Shown here one piece after another: positions 18,451 through 27,387 of a DNA stretch of 64,000 bases. Each line of letters begins with the position of its first letter. Positions within the stretch are counted from its first letter, which is position 1. The notes under the pieces were generated by a model. The model did no database searches. It worked only from the letters and a program-made list of their open reading frames with translations, and was not told the DNA's origin. Location: NCBI GenBank assembly GCA_963837455.1, contig CAWINM010000001.1, positions 124,001-188,000 of the forward strand. The letters run 5' to 3'. The stretch comes from DASYQD01 sp963837455 (GTDB lineage: Bacteria; Acidobacteriota; Thermoanaerobaculia; Multivoradales; JAIOJS01). The position numbers were made by a program, and so were the translations under genes.

Positions 18451-18757
18451 CCGGACCGTCGCCGGCCCGCTCCGCCTGCAGCGAGCCCCACAACCCGGTG
18501 AGCGCCTCCTCGACGTCGGCCGCGGTGGCCCGCGTGGTCTCGTGCCACAGCTCGGGTTCGCAGTAGGCCGGAGGCGGCGTGACCAGGCCGGAGACGACGC
18601 GGGCGATGAGCACTAGGTCACGCCGGCAGACCTGGCGCTGGATGGCCTGCAGCTCGCGCGATCGCCGCTCGAGCGCCGCCTCGAGCGCCGCCACCCGCGA
18701 CTGCAGTCGGGCGATGGTGGCGCTGGCCGCGACCGGGAACTGCCGCTCGATCACCAC
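18440..18757 (-). CDS. Small coiled-coil protein of unknown function
   Basis: Not recognised. The 105 residues start with a heptad-rich stretch (ATIARLQSRVAALEAALERRSRELQAIQRQV, about 12-43) predicted as a coiled coil, followed by a more variable segment and a helical tail. It starts at GTG 18757, inside the last codons of the upstream small gene, and its end overlaps the glycosyltransferase start by 11 bp. All three are therefore probably co-translated. Coiled-coil segments are often fused to glycosyltransferases of surface polysaccharide loci, so a scaffold or complex partner for the downstream enzyme is a guess. Confidence 0.6.
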   Translation of the reverse strand: MVIERQFPVAASATIARLQSRVAALEAALERRSRELQAIQRQVCRRDLVLIARVVSGLVTPPPAYCEPELWHETTRATAADVEEALTGLWGSLQAERAGDGPDVG

Positions 18758-19068
18758 GCTCGTCCGACCAGCCCGCGCAGCAGCTGGAGCACCTGCCAGC
18801 CACGCGAGCGCAGCACCGCGTGCTTGAACGAGGCGAGGTCCTCGACCTGCAGCCGCAGCCGCACCAGCTCGGCGAGGGCGGCGGCATCGACCGGCTCGCC
18901 GTCGTCGTCCTCGGCGAGAACGGCCAGCCGCTCGCGCAGCCGCGACTGCTCGTCCTCGCGCAGGGCGGCGTCGTATCGCTCGGCTTCGAGCTGCCCTTGC
19001 TGCTCCGGCGTGGGCGCCGCGTGACGGGGCGCCAGCACCGGCTTCTTCACCGCGTCGACTGCCGGCAT
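18751..19068 (-). CDS. Small charged helical protein with a W-x3-Q-x-LR C-terminal motif
   Basis: Not recognised. The likely start is the ATG at 19068, giving 105 residues; the longer open frame upstream has no protein-like composition. The middle is highly charged and helical (QGQLEAERYDAALREDEQSRLRERL cut across 27-52, then DAAALAELVRLRLQVEDLASFKHAVL). The end reads RSRGWQVLQLLRGLVGRAW, resembling the helix that follows coiled coils in many glycosyltransferase and methyltransferase proteins of polysaccharide loci. Here it stands alone. It overlaps the next small gene by 7 bp and heads a three-gene unit ending in a glycosyltransferase. Confidence 0.55.
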   Translation of the reverse strand: MPAVDAVKKPVLAPRHAAPTPEQQGQLEAERYDAALREDEQSRLRERLAVLAEDDDGEPVDAAALAELVRLRLQVEDLASFKHAVLRSRGWQVLQLLRGLVGRAW

Positions 19069-19118
19069 CGCTCGTAAGTATATCGCGCTACGGCCCCTCG
19101 TCTCGCCGGCGCCGTCGC

Positions 19119-20759
19119 TCACGGCGCTCGTGCCGACCAGGCGCCGAAGCCACCCGACTCGAAGCCGTCGACGAGCAGGTCGCGCGCCACGCCCCGCCGC
19201 TTCTCGTCGCGGCGGAAGAAGCCCCACGGCGGCGCCGAGGTTCGCGAGATCGGGTTCCAGACGTGGATCACCGTGATCGTGTGGTCGAAGTTCGGCGGTG
19301 GCCCGCCGGTGCACGCCGGGTTGCAGCGGGCGGACACCGCGATCACCTCGATCTTCGCGCCGCTGCCGTCGGTCTGGAGGTCGGTCGCCGCCACGCCGGC
19401 GAGGCTGTCCTGGGTCATCAGAGTGGGCGGCGGATCGTCCGGGAAGTTGTCGGTCTCGGTGAGCTCGTTGCCGAGGCGGTCGAAGAGCGCCACCTCGCCG
19501 TTGGTGGGCACCAGGATCTCGACGTCGCTGTTGGCGAGGCTGGGCGGCCCGGCGGGGTCGTCGAGGACGTCCGCCACCACCGGCTCGCCGGCACTGAGGC
19601 TGCTGCCGAAGAAGTCCTTCACCACCGTCGAGAAGAGGGTCGAGCCGCCGCCGTCGAAGGCGTAGAGGCGGAACTTGCCGTCACTGGAGCGGGAGCTGCT
19701 CGCGGTGGCGACCACCTCCAGCTCCGGGTCGCTGTCGAGGTTGACGAGCACCGGCGAGGTGATGACCTCGCCGTCGGTGATCGCCGGCCAGCCGCTGACG
19801 GCGGTGCCGTCATGGTGCCAGGCGTAGAGCCGGGCGTTGCGGAGAGGGTAGAAGCTGCCAGTGCCGTGGACGATCTCGGGCAGGCCGTCGCCGTCGATGT
19901 CGCCCACCGCCGGCGAGCTGCTGATCACCTGGTCGAGGATCTTGGGAAAGCCGGGCAGCTCGGTGCCGTCGTAGCGCAGCACGCGGAGGCGCCCGCCGTC
20001 GTCGAGGAAGCTGTCGGTGCCGATGATGATGTCCCGCTTGCCGTCGCCGTCGAGGTCGTAGAGCGCCGGCGAGGAGAACACGGTGTCCTGCATGTCCTTG
20101 GGCCAGATGGCGGCGTTGTTGGAGAGGCCGTTCTCGCCGTTGACCACGTAGAGCTGGTGGTCGAGGCCGCCGAAGACCACCTCGGGCGTGCCGTCGCCGT
20201 CGACGTCGCCGATCGCCGGCGTCGACTCCACCGGGTCGCTCAGGCCGTTGGGCGGCCCCGGGGTGACGTCGCCGGTAATCACCGACCACATCAGCGTGCC
20301 GTTGGCGTGGAAGGCCTTCAGCCCACCGGGATTGCCGGTGTCGAAGGTGGAGCCGTAGCCGACGACGATGTCGGGCTGACCGTCACCGTCGAGGTCCCCG
20401 ACCGCCGGGCTCGAGTAGATATGGGCGGGAAGCTGCACCGGCCATCCCGCCGCCACGCTCCAGGTGGTCGCGTTGACGCGCCGGATGACATAGAGCTTGC
20501 CGTTGCGCAGGCCGAAGACGATCGACTTGAAGCCCGGGGTGAGGCCGAGGTCGGCCGCCATCACCTGGCTGCCGACCGGCGAGACCTGGTTGACCGGCGT
20601 GCCGGCGATCTCGAGCGGAAACCCAGGCGCGTAAGGGGGCCCGGTCTGCCCTTCCAGCGGGGACCAGGCCAGCGCGCCGACCACCAGCGTGGTGGCGAGC
20701 GTGCGCGCCCAGACGGGCAGTGGCCGATTCGTTCGCATACGAGGGATGGAACACCCCAT
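19119..20759 (-). CDS. Secreted FG-GAP/VCBS-repeat protein with a GFESG C-terminal tail
   Basis: This 546-residue protein has an N-terminal membrane/signal segment (about 18-36, ATTLVVGALAWSPLEGQ) and at least five FG-GAP repeats of the beta-propeller, calcium-binding type. Examples are VGDLDGDGQPDIVVGYG, IGDVDGDGTPEVVFGG, LYDLDGDGKRDIIIGT and VGDIDGDGLPEIVHGT. The very end reads LLVDGFESGGFGAWSARAP. That tail pattern recurs in two unrelated secreted proteins at 60817-62106 and 62439-63770, suggesting a shared sorting or anchoring signal. Such propellers usually mediate adhesion or protein-carbohydrate contacts outside the cell. A start a few codons downstream (MRTNRPLP) is also possible. Confidence 0.85.
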   Translation of the reverse strand: MGCSIPRMRTNRPLPVWARTLATTLVVGALAWSPLEGQTGPPYAPGFPLEIAGTPVNQVSPVGSQVMAADLGLTPGFKSIVFGLRNGKLYVIRRVNATTWSVAAGWPVQLPAHIYSSPAVGDLDGDGQPDIVVGYGSTFDTGNPGGLKAFHANGTLMWSVITGDVTPGPPNGLSDPVESTPAIGDVDGDGTPEVVFGGLDHQLYVVNGENGLSNNAAIWPKDMQDTVFSSPALYDLDGDGKRDIIIGTDSFLDDGGRLRVLRYDGTELPGFPKILDQVISSSPAVGDIDGDGLPEIVHGTGSFYPLRNARLYAWHHDGTAVSGWPAITDGEVITSPVLVNLDSDPELEVVATASSSRSSDGKFRLYAFDGGGSTLFSTVVKDFFGSSLSAGEPVVADVLDDPAGPPSLANSDVEILVPTNGEVALFDRLGNELTETDNFPDDPPPTLMTQDSLAGVAATDLQTDGSGAKIEVIAVSARCNPACTGGPPPNFDHTITVIHVWNPISRTSAPPWGFFRRDEKRRGVARDLLVDGFESGGFGAWSARAP

Positions 20760-20814
20760 GGGAGCGAAGCAGTATAGCCAGCGGTGTCGATGGCTGCAGT
20801 GAAAGGCTACTCAG

Positions 20815-22860
20815 CTACTCGCAGCCGGCAGCGAGCACCATCACCGAGAGATCGCGCGGGTCCCGGGAGCCGGCCAGGATCTGCGCCGGCTTCCACGTGC
20901 GGTCGGCAGTCAGCACGAGGTGCACCGGCCGGCCGTTGCCGAGGCGGCCGAGAAACGGCGTGGCATCGAGGCGGTAGAGCTGGGGCCCGTCACGGGCGAC
21001 GCGCAGGGTGCCGAGGGTGACGGCCCAGCCGATCGCCTCGTCGACGACGGTGACCTCAACAGCGACGTCTCCTACCCCGGCGCGGCGCAGCTCCGTCACC
21101 GGCGCCGCGAGGTCGAAGACCAGCCTGGGCGAGAGTAGGGTCACCCGCAGCTCACCGCGCTTCTCCATCCAGCGGAAGGTCCCCTCCCACGGGTAGAAGC
21201 CGCTCACCACGGCGACGTCCTGCGCGCCGCTGCGGAAGTCGGCGAATCGGACGATGTGCGCGTCGGTGAGGCGGCCGCTGGCGTCGATCGCCAGGTAGGG
21301 CAGCGGCTCCCCGATCTCGCGCGCCCACGCCTCGAGGACGGGGTTGAGGACGGCGGCGTCCCGCGCTCCGACCTGGCCACTCCCCAGTCGCATGCGGCCG
21401 CCGCCGCGGGCGATCACCTCGAGAACCACGGCGGTGCCGAGGTAGCCGTTGTGCACGTCGGGGAACCACAGCGGCGCGTCGGGGAGGGTGAGGGCGGGCG
21501 CCCCCGGCGGCAGCTCGGCCGCCGCCCGCTCGAGGCGGTCGGCCAGCCGCGCCAGCTGCTCGAAGCGCCTGCCGTGCGCCGCGTAGACGCTGAACGGGAT
21601 GCGCCCGATCATGGCCCGGCGGTGCAGCACCAGCTCGCTGCCGAGCGCCAGCAGCAGGAGGGCGGCAACCGCCAGCCGTTGGCGCCGCGGCCAGGCGAGG
21701 AGGCGCGGGCGGACGGTGGCCACCACCGCGCCGGCGAGGAGCGAGAGCGGCACCAGCAACGGGAAGTAGTAGCGATCGGCGTCGTAGAGCTCCCAGAACG
21801 TCGAGCGCCACCGTCCCAGCCCCACCAGCACGAGCCATCCCAGGGGACCCAGCGCTGTACCGAGGGCGAGCGCGGCCAATCGTGGCGCCCCCTTGCGCCA
21901 GAGCGTCAGCAGCAGGGCGCCGACCGGTGCGGCGACCGCCAGCCCCAGGATGCAGCCCAGGACCGCGGTCCGCCGGCCCGGATCGGAAGCGACGATGGGG
22001 ATGCCGGGGAAGACCAACCGGAAGGGCGCGGTCAGCAGCAGGAACACGGCGCGGGGCGCGCCGTGCAGGAAGCTCACCGACACCAGCGGGCCGAAAGTAT
22101 GGGTGTAGAGCCACGACGCGACCGCCGCCACTCCCGCCGCCGCCAGGAGGCAACCGGCGCCGAAGGCGCCGATCGACCAGCGGCGCGCCCCCGCCCGGCG
22201 CCGCTCGACCTCGTCGATCAAGACCGGCAGCGCCACCATCGGCACCAGCGTGCTCTCGGTGAGCAGGGCGAGCGCGATGGCGCCGCCGGCGAGCAGCCGC
22301 ACGCGCCAGCGGCCCCGGGAGCCGTCGCCGGCGAGCAGCAGCGAGGCGCCGGTGAGCAACGCCATCGCCAAGGGAAGCGAGGAGCCGGAGGGGAACCAGA
22401 CCCACATCGACGACAGACCGCAGGCGCCGACGTAGAGCAGCGCGGTCGCCACCGCCGCGGCGCGGGAGTCGCTGTAGCGACGGGCCAGGAGGCCGAGGAA
22501 GGCTGCGGAGGCGGCATGCGCCGCCAGCACCAGCAGGCGGAACGGCAGCGCGCGGACGCCGAACAGCTTCAGGCTGGCGAACAGCAGCAGCCGGAAGCCG
22601 GCGACGATGTGCTCCCCCTGGGGACGGAACACCGTCTCCCAGAAGCCACTCTTGCCGGCGAGAGCGACCGCCGCCTGGTTGATGTAGTCGATGTCGTCGT
22701 AGGCCCACGAGTTGCGGAGCGTGGGAAAGTAGAGGAGGAGGCCGAGGCCCAGGGCGAGGAGCCAGAGGCCGGGGCCGGAGGCCAGCGTGAGCCTCCTCGG
22801 CGCCGCCGGCCAGGGCTCCGGCCTCGCCACCGACAACGGAGCGCGGTTCGCGGGTTGCAC
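20815..22860 (-). CDS. Polytopic membrane protein, GT-C glycosyltransferase-like
   Basis: The probable start is GTG 22860 (VQPANRAPLS), because upstream sequence overlaps the divergent methyltransferase and is not protein-like. That gives about 681 residues. Roughly 10-12 hydrophobic segments occupy the first 440 residues. The first is followed by a periplasmic loop SWAYDDIDYINQ, whose acidic pair right after helix 1 is the place where GT-C enzymes (PMT, ArnT-like) hold their catalytic Asp. The C-terminal 240 residues are a soluble domain. It may transfer lipid-linked sugars outside the membrane, which would fit the neighbouring DPM1-like GT2, but family membership is inferred from topology only. 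Confidence 0.65.
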   Translation of the reverse strand: MQPANRAPLSVARPEPWPAAPRRLTLASGPGLWLLALGLGLLLYFPTLRNSWAYDDIDYINQAAVALAGKSGFWETVFRPQGEHIVAGFRLLLFASLKLFGVRALPFRLLVLAAHAASAAFLGLLARRYSDSRAAAVATALLYVGACGLSSMWVWFPSGSSLPLAMALLTGASLLLAGDGSRGRWRVRLLAGGAIALALLTESTLVPMVALPVLIDEVERRRAGARRWSIGAFGAGCLLAAAGVAAVASWLYTHTFGPLVSVSFLHGAPRAVFLLLTAPFRLVFPGIPIVASDPGRRTAVLGCILGLAVAAPVGALLLTLWRKGAPRLAALALGTALGPLGWLVLVGLGRWRSTFWELYDADRYYFPLLVPLSLLAGAVVATVRPRLLAWPRRQRLAVAALLLLALGSELVLHRRAMIGRIPFSVYAAHGRRFEQLARLADRLERAAAELPPGAPALTLPDAPLWFPDVHNGYLGTAVVLEVIARGGGRMRLGSGQVGARDAAVLNPVLEAWAREIGEPLPYLAIDASGRLTDAHIVRFADFRSGAQDVAVVSGFYPWEGTFRWMEKRGELRVTLLSPRLVFDLAAPVTELRRAGVGDVAVEVTVVDEAIGWAVTLGTLRVARDGPQLYRLDATPFLGRLGNGRPVHLVLTADRTWKPAQILAGSRDPRDLSVMVLAAGCE

Positions 22861-22949
22861 GGGACCCGCGATCGTAGCAGCGGCGTGGCACCACTCCTTC
22901 GCTATGATCCGCCCTCCCGGTGGTGTCGACAACGAAACTCGACGGCCCG

Positions 22950-23636
22950 ATGACCGACGAGATCCCGGAACGCGACGACTGGGACCGGCACTGGCGGCGC
23001 CTCCGGGGTAGCGGCGCGTCGGTGTTCGGCGGGCTGGCCTCGCTGGTGCGCCGCTCCATCCTGGCGCCCGCGGTGCACGCCTACAGCGAGCGTACTTTCC
23101 CCGCCGGCGGCGTCCTGCTCGAGGCCGGCTGCGGCACGGCGCAGGCATCCGCCGCCATCCCCGCCGCCGGACGCACGCTCATCGGCCTCGACTTCTCGCT
23201 CGCCGCGCTCCTCGAGGCGCGCCGCGGCGGCTCCCCGCAGCGGCGCCTGGTGAGCGGCGACATCCGCGCCCTCCCCTTCGCGGACGACTCCCTGGACGGG
23301 ATCTGGAACCTCGGCGTCATGGAGCACTTCACCGCCGAGGCGGGGAACGCGGTGCTGCGCGAGCTGCGACGCGCCCTGCGCCCGGGGGCCTGCGCGCTCC
23401 TCTTCTGGCCCCCCGAGCACGGCCTCTCGCGACTGGTGCTGGCACCGATCGAGTGGCTGCGCAGCCGGGGCGGGCGACCGTTCCACTTCTTCCCCGACGA
23501 GGTCAACCGCCTGCGCTCGCGTGCCCACGGCCGTGAGACCCTGCACGCGGCGGGTCTCGAGCCGGTGGCGGTCGACTTCACGCCCCGCGACGCCTTCATC
23601 CACCTCGTGCTGGTAGGGAGAAAGCCGCCGCGGTGA
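22950..23636 (+). CDS. Class I SAM-dependent methyltransferase
   Basis: About 228 residues from the ATG at 22950; a GTG at 22920 would add ten residues. The core shows motif I LLEAGCGTAQASAAI, motif II IGLDFSLAALLEARR, the GDIRALPFADDSLDGIWNLGVMEHF region and a LRRALRPGACALLFWPPE motif, all typical of Methyltransf_11 enzymes. It lacks a signal peptide. Its stop overlaps the start of the following GT2 by 4 bp (GTGA), implying translational coupling, so methylation of the lipid-linked sugar or glycan made by that gene is plausible. Confidence 0.85.
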   Translation: MTDEIPERDDWDRHWRRLRGSGASVFGGLASLVRRSILAPAVHAYSERTFPAGGVLLEAGCGTAQASAAIPAAGRTLIGLDFSLAALLEARRGGSPQRRLVSGDIRALPFADDSLDGIWNLGVMEHFTAEAGNAVLRELRRALRPGACALLFWPPEHGLSRLVLAPIEWLRSRGGRPFHFFPDEVNRLRSRAHGRETLHAAGLEPVAVDFTPRDAFIHLVLVGRKPPR

Positions 23637-24335
23637 CCAAGCTCGCCGTCGTCATCGCCGCCTACGACGAGGAGGAGAACGCCGAGCCGCTGCTGCGGCG
23701 GCTCCACTGCGACGCTCGCCGGCACGCGCTGGGAGGTGATCTTCGTCGTCGAGGGGCGCGACCGCACGCGGACCATCCTCGAGCACCTCGCCGCCGAGCT
23801 CGGCGGCGACATCCGCGTGCTCTATCGCGAGTCGCCGGGCGGGCTCGGCAACGCCTTCCGCCGCGGCTTCGCGGCCATCGCCGCCGACACCGACCTGGTG
23901 GTCACCCTCGACGCCGACCTCAACCACCAGCCGGAGGAGATCCCACGTCTCGTCGCCGCCCTGCAGAGCCGCGGCGTCGACGTCCTCATCGGCTCGCGCC
24001 TGGTGCACGGCAGCGTCGTCGAGAGAACGCCGCTGTGGAAGCGGTTCCTGTCCCGGGTGATGAACGCCCTGATGCGCGTCCTCTACGGGCTGCGGGTGCA
24101 CGACAAGACCTCCGGCTTCCGCGTCTATCGCGCCGAGGTGCTGCGCGCGGTGGAGTTCAGAAACCAGGCTTTCGCCTTCCTGCCCGAGCTGCTCGTCCGC
24201 GCCCACCAGGCCGGCTATCGCCTCGCCGAGGAGCCCATCCGCTTCGTGTTCCGCCGGCGCGGCCGGTCCAAGCTCGCCTTCTGGCCGACCAGCTTCAGCT
24301 ACCTGAGCCTGCTGCGCACGCGGTTCCGTCGCTGA
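23633..24335 (+). CDS. GT2 glycosyltransferase, dolichyl/polyprenyl-phosphate sugar synthase-like (frame broken by one insertion)
   Basis: The first 25 codons (MTKLAVVIAAYDEEENAEPLLRRLH) and the remaining 200 codons lie in frames offset by one base. An extra base near 23707 would restore LRRLHATLAGTRWEVIFVVEG. The joined product of about 233 residues matches DPM1-type synthases: an N-terminal GT2 nucleotide site, DADLNHQPEEIPRL (DxD), IGSRLVHG, and DKTSGFRVYRAEVL. Such enzymes load a sugar from an NDP donor onto a polyprenyl phosphate at the membrane face. It is coupled to the upstream methyltransferase. The polytopic GT-C-like gene next door could use its product. Confidence 0.8.
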
Positions 24336-24451
24336 AGCAACTGGTGCCGACCCTGGGCATCGCCGCGCCAGCGGGACACCGCCCGCTCGACCGGTGTGCT
24401 CCCGGAGGCGGCGCCTTCGCGGGGGCAAGCGTGTAGGATCTGCTCTTCCCC

Positions 24452-27304
24452 GTGCCACTGCCGATCGCGTGCACTGTCGTCGCCAACAATTACCTGGCGT
24501 ATGCCCGGGTGCTGGCGAGCTCTTTCCGGGATCTCCACCCGGAGGGCAGCTTTCACGTCCTGGTGGTCGATCGGCCCGACCCAACGATCGACTACGCCGC
24601 CGAGCCGTTCCTCACCACCTTCGCCGAGAAGCTCGGCCTGCCGGGATTCTCGCACCTCGCCTTCCGCTACTCGGTCCTCGAGCTGTCGACCGCCCTCAAG
24701 CCCGCGTTCCTGATGCACCTGCACGCACGCACCGGCTGCGCCGCGGCGACCTACTTCGACCCCGACATCCTGCTCCTGCAACCGCTCGACGAGCTCGGCG
24801 CCATGCTGGCCGCGAACGACCTGGCGCTCACCCCGCACGTGACGGCGCCGCTCGAGGACGAAGCCACCCCGGGGGAACGCGACTTCCTGCTCTCCGGCGC
24901 CTACAACCTGGGCTTCCTCGGCGTCGCCTTCAACCAGCGCACGCTGCCATTCCTCGACTGGTGGCATCGCCGCCTGATGCACTCCTGCCGACATGCCGTC
25001 GAGCGCGGCCTGTTCGTGGATCAGCGCTGGATGGACCTCGCGCCGTCGCTGCTCGATCGCGTCGCGGTGCTGCGCGACCCGGGCTGGAACGTCGCCTATT
25101 GGAACCTCGCCCACCGCTGGCTGCAGCAACGCGACGGCGTCTGGATGGTGGGAGACTCACCGCTGCGCTTCTTCCACTTCAGCGGCCACATGTTGGAGCG
25201 CCCCGAGCTGCTCTCGCGCCACCAGAACCGGTTCGACCTCGCGGAGCGCCCCGACGTCGAGCCGCTGTTCGCCGACTATGGGGCGCGCCTGCGCGCCGCC
25301 GGCCACCGCGAGCTCGGCCGCCGGCCGTATGCCTTCGGCGCCTTCGACGATGGCGAAGCGGTGCCGCCGCTGGCGCGCCAGCTGCTGCAGGACGTCGATC
25401 CGGGCGCGGCGCGCTGGCCGCAGCCGTTCGCTACCGGCGGCGCGGGCTGTTTCCGGGACTGGCTGCACGGCGCCGACGACCCTGGCGAGACCGTTTTCCT
25501 GCCCCGCCTGGCAGCCGCCATCTGGGACGCCCGTGCCGACCTGCGGCAGGTCTTCCCGGCCCTCAGCGGCGCCCCGCGCGCCGCCTTCGCACGCTGGCTG
25601 CTGTCGCACCCGGACCAGGGGGTCGACAGCCGCCTTCTCGCCCGCATTGCCTGCTCGCTGCAGTCGCCGACCGACGGCGGCCTCGGCGGGGGACGCCTCG
25701 AGTCGCTGCTGCGGCGGACGCGGGAATCCCTGGCCGATCGCGGCCTGCTCCCCGCCGAGTCCCTGTCGCGCCAGGAGGCGCGCTCGCTCACCGTCGAGGC
25801 AGGGCCGGGGCCCGACCCCGAGGGCCAAGTGCGGGTGCCACGGCTCGGCCACGTCCTCCACCGCCTGCGCGCCGACCTGCAGGCCAGCTTTCCCGACCCC
25901 TTCGGGACCGACCGGGCGGCGTTCGCGTTGTGGTACGTGACCTCCGGGCGCAGCGAGTACGACCTGCCCTGGCGGCTGGTGTGGCCCGTGCTCCGGACGC
26001 TGCCCGCCAGGCAGCGGGCATGGGCCGTGGCCCGAGGCCTCCGCAACTGGTGGCGTCGGCCGCCGTTGCGGCGACCGCCCGCCGCCGCACCATCGCCGGC
26101 CTCGGCGAGCATCGGGAGGCTGGCGGCAGCCCCCTGGGGCGTCAACGTGATCGGCCGTGCCGCCGCTCCCACCGGGGTCGGCGAGGCGTGCCGCGGCTCG
26201 CTCGCCGCCCTCACCGCCGCCGGCGTGCCGCACGTCCTGTGGAGCCTGGGCAGCAGCGCCTTCGAGCACCACGCCCGAGCCGGGGCGCCGCAGGGCGCGC
26301 CCTACGAGGTCGACCTCCTGCACGTCAACGCCGACACCATCGGCCAGGTGAGTGAGCGCCTGCCGCGGGCGACGACCGCCCGCTACCGCATCGGCTACTG
26401 GTTCTGGGAGCTGGCGCACTTCCCTCTTGCCTTCGCGCCCGCCTTCGACCACGTTCACGAGGTGTGGGCCCCGTCACGCTTCTGCCTCGACGCCTTCGCG
26501 CCGCTCGCGCCGGTGCCCGTGCGCTGGGTGCGGCCGGCGGTGGTCCCCCGCCTGGCGGCACCGCGGCCGCGCAGCGAGCTCGGCGTGCCGCCGGATCGCT
26601 TCCTCTTCCTCTTCGCCTTCGATGCTCACAGCGTTCCCGAGCGCAAGAATCCGCGCGGCCTGCTCGCCGCCTTCGCCAAGGCGGTGGCCCGCAGCCCCGT
26701 GCCGCTGCACCTCCTGCTCAAGGTGAACCACGGCGACGAGGCGCCCCTGCTGCTCGGCGAGCTGCGCCAGGCAGCGGCCGGGCTGCCGGTGAGCTTCTGC
26801 GCCGCGCCCCTGTCGCGGGCATCGACCGATGCCATGGTGGCGAGCTGCGATGCCTTCGTGTCGCTGCACCGCTCCGAGGGCTTCGGCCTGCCGCTGGTCG
26901 AGGCAATGCAGCTCGGGCGGCCGGTCATCGCCACCGGCTACGGGGGCTGCTGCGACTTCCTCGACGAGCAGGTCGGATGGGTGATCCGTCACTCGCTGGT
27001 TCAGCTGTCGCAGCCGCACGGCCCCTACCCGCGCGGCGCAGTGTGGGCGGAGCCCGATCACGAGCACGCCGCCGAGCTGATGGTGCGCGTCGCCACCGAT
27101 GCCGGCGCGCGCGAATGCAAGGCCGAGGCGGCCCGCCACCGGGTGCAGGAGCTCTACTCCCCGGAGGCGGTCGGCGCGTGCATGCGTCGCGAGCTCGAGC
27201 GCATCCTGCGGCCGGCGATCGGCGTGACCGCTCTCGACAGGACCCTGGCCGCACCGCCGGCCGTGCAGTTGGAGCTCGTCGGCGGACACGCGCGCGGCGG
27301 TTAG
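24452..27304 (+). CDS. Large fused glycosyltransferase (GT8-like N-terminal domain, helical repeats, GT4 C-terminal domain)
   Basis: This 950-residue protein starts at GTG 24452 and shares architecture with 10210-13728. Residues 1-290 are a GT-A domain with IACTVVANNYLAYARVLASSF, a YFDPDILLLQPL metal site (near 103) and NLGFLGVAF. Residues about 345-520 contain two helical repeats of the form R-x-DL-x-x-xFP...raaFa-W. Residues about 565-930 are a GT4 domain: PWGVNVIGRAAAPTGVGEA, YWFWELAHFP, RKNPRGLLAAF and the donor-site EGFGLPLVEAMQLGRPVIA motif (near 809). It probably adds two sugars in sequence during surface glycan assembly. Start choice rests on the immediate match of the first residues to the GT fold. 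Confidence 0.85.
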   Translation: MPLPIACTVVANNYLAYARVLASSFRDLHPEGSFHVLVVDRPDPTIDYAAEPFLTTFAEKLGLPGFSHLAFRYSVLELSTALKPAFLMHLHARTGCAAATYFDPDILLLQPLDELGAMLAANDLALTPHVTAPLEDEATPGERDFLLSGAYNLGFLGVAFNQRTLPFLDWWHRRLMHSCRHAVERGLFVDQRWMDLAPSLLDRVAVLRDPGWNVAYWNLAHRWLQQRDGVWMVGDSPLRFFHFSGHMLERPELLSRHQNRFDLAERPDVEPLFADYGARLRAAGHRELGRRPYAFGAFDDGEAVPPLARQLLQDVDPGAARWPQPFATGGAGCFRDWLHGADDPGETVFLPRLAAAIWDARADLRQVFPALSGAPRAAFARWLLSHPDQGVDSRLLARIACSLQSPTDGGLGGGRLESLLRRTRESLADRGLLPAESLSRQEARSLTVEAGPGPDPEGQVRVPRLGHVLHRLRADLQASFPDPFGTDRAAFALWYVTSGRSEYDLPWRLVWPVLRTLPARQRAWAVARGLRNWWRRPPLRRPPAAAPSPASASIGRLAAAPWGVNVIGRAAAPTGVGEACRGSLAALTAAGVPHVLWSLGSSAFEHHARAGAPQGAPYEVDLLHVNADTIGQVSERLPRATTARYRIGYWFWELAHFPLAFAPAFDHVHEVWAPSRFCLDAFAPLAPVPVRWVRPAVVPRLAAPRPRSELGVPPDRFLFLFAFDAHSVPERKNPRGLLAAFAKAVARSPVPLHLLLKVNHGDEAPLLLGELRQAAAGLPVSFCAAPLSRASTDAMVASCDAFVSLHRSEGFGLPLVEAMQLGRPVIATGYGGCCDFLDEQVGWVIRHSLVQLSQPHGPYPRGAVWAEPDHEHAAELMVRVATDAGARECKAEAARHRVQELYSPEAVGACMRRELERILRPAIGVTALDRTLAAPPAVQLELVGGHARGG

Positions 27305-27387
27305 CTCGCCCCGCCACCCTCGTCGCCCGGCCTGCTGCGGCGCTCGGCGGGATTATCGACCACCAGCACCCGCGTTGCAGGAGGGGT

